Assembly (NCBI GenBank): GCA_024710535.1
Contig: JANJUO010000467.1
Location: forward strand, 1 to 7,744
DNA from: a bacterium
Lineage (GTDB): Bacteria; Bacteroidota; Ignavibacteria; Kapaibacteriales; UBA2268
Direction of reading: 5' to 3'
DNA: 7,744 nt
Made by a program: the position numbers and the translations under genes
In this document: positions 7,046 through 7,744 of the stretch, piece by piece
Layout of the letters: each line of letters opens with the position of its first letter
How positions within the stretch are numbered: the stretch's first letter is position 1
Notes under the pieces: model-generated
Databases searched by the model: none
What the model was told of the DNA's origin: nothing
The model's input: only the letters and a program-made list of their open reading frames with translations

Positions 7046-7061
7046 CTTAATTACATAAAAT

Positions 7062-7744
7062 TTATAATGTAACTTTTTCTACCCAATTATGTGGATCTTT
7101 GATTTCACCGTATTGAATTCCTGTGATTGTATCGTAGAATTTCTGTGCTATTGGACCAATTTCCATATTGTTAATAACAATAGTTTCACCGCTATAGGTC
7201 AATTGTCCAACCGGTGAAATTACTGCCGCAGTTCCAGTTCCAAATACTTCATTTAATTTGCCATTTTTGTGATTTTCAAAAACTTCTTCAATAGAAATAA
7301 ATCTTTCTGAAACTTTATATCCAAAATCACTTGCCAATTGAAGAACAGAGTCACGAGTAACACCTTCCAAAATACTTCCTGATGCCAATGGTGGAGTAAC
7401 GATTTCACCATCAATAACAAACATAATGTTCATTGCTCCTACTTCATCAATAAAATGTCTGCCAACACCATCAAGCCACAATACTTGAGAGTAGCCGCTC
7501 TTCTTTGCTTGCTCACCTGCAAGAAGAGATGCCGCATAATTAGCGGCAGTTTTCGCTGAGCCAAGTCCCCCGCGAACTGCTCTAACGTGATCATTTTCTA
7601 CTAAAATCTTAACAGGTGCCAAACCTTCTGGATAATATGAAGCAACTGGTGATGTCATGATAATTAGTTTGTAAGTTTTGGAGGCATGAACACCAAGAAA
7701 AGCACCATCACCAAAAGCAACTGGACGAATGTATAAAGTATGCC
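7062..7744 (-). CDS. ilvE: Branched-chain amino acid aminotransferase, C-terminal part
   Basis: This PLP-dependent class IV aminotransferase interconverts Val, Leu and Ile with their 2-oxo acids, using glutamate/2-oxoglutarate. The visible 226 residues run in frame to the window end, so the start is missing. The ATG at 7658 is internal, because the conserved family sequence continues upstream of it (LYIRPVAFGDGAFLGV). Visible landmarks, numbered in the fragment, are LYIRP (3-7), the PLP-binding lysine in GGLGSAK (K64) followed by NYAAS, VLWLDGV, EVGAMN with the glutamate expected to contact the PLP ring nitrogen (E100), SILEGVTRDSV, and the phosphate-binding loop FGTGTAAVISPVG (167-179). The sequence is of the longer, mitochondrial-like BCAT type (about 340-360 residues), so roughly 115-135 N-terminal residues lie outside the window. 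It is convergent with murA and ends just before a strong terminator. The family call is very secure. Confidence 0.95.
   Translation of the reverse strand, partial: HTLYIRPVAFGDGAFLGVHASKTYKLIIMTSPVASYYPEGLAPVKILVENDHVRAVRGGLGSAKTAANYAASLLAGEQAKKSGYSQVLWLDGVGRHFIDEVGAMNIMFVIDGEIVTPPLASGSILEGVTRDSVLQLASDFGYKVSERFISIEEVFENHKNGKLNEVFGTGTAAVISPVGQLTYSGETIVINNMEIGPIAQKFYDTITGIQYGEIKDPHNWVEKVTL

Noticed and set aside
7656..7658. ATG at 7658 as the start of the aminotransferase gene
   Set aside because: The reading frame stays open and matches conserved branched-chain aminotransferase sequence (LYIRP, LGV) up to the window end, so this Met is internal.

Overview
The window is AT-rich and most likely comes from the chromosome of a member of the Bacteroidota/FCB group, possibly a Kapabacteria- or Ignavibacteria-like lineage. 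Three things point there. The large first gene encodes a secreted protein ending in a type IX secretion (T9SS) type A sorting domain and carries ASH/choice-of-anchor-D style repeats. Start codons mostly lack Shine-Dalgarno sequences and sit in A/T-rich leaders. The intergenic spaces carry short palindromic 'GTCATTCCGAAC... / ...GAAATGAC' elements of a kind common in these genomes. The phylum assignment is inferred from these signals and has not been confirmed by a search.

Layout. Positions 1-335 have no gene; they hold a cluster of palindromic repeat elements and a terminator-like hairpin. Positions 336-4313 (minus) encode a 1325-residue modular surface or secreted protein: signal peptide, lamin-tail-like domain, FN3-like domain, two Ig-like domains, five ASH-like repeats, a cohesin-like domain and a T9SS sorting domain. 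A divergent A/T-rich spacer follows, with a perfect 12-bp inverted repeat. Positions 4521-5366 (plus) encode a cytoplasmic metallo-beta-lactamase-fold hydrolase ending at a strong intrinsic terminator. Positions 5583-6845 (plus) encode MurA with all the main active-site residues. After another palindromic repeat and a bidirectional terminator comes the 3' part of a convergent branched-chain aminotransferase gene (ilvE, minus), which is cut by the window end.

The genes do not form an obvious pathway. murA (peptidoglycan precursor synthesis) and ilvE (Val/Leu/Ile metabolism) are housekeeping, and each gene appears to be its own transcription unit, bounded by hairpins. I found no convincing undescribed system. 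The items most worth a second look are the modular T9SS protein, its recurring cysteine pattern, the clustered palindromic repeats, and the A-tract inverted repeat between the divergent genes.
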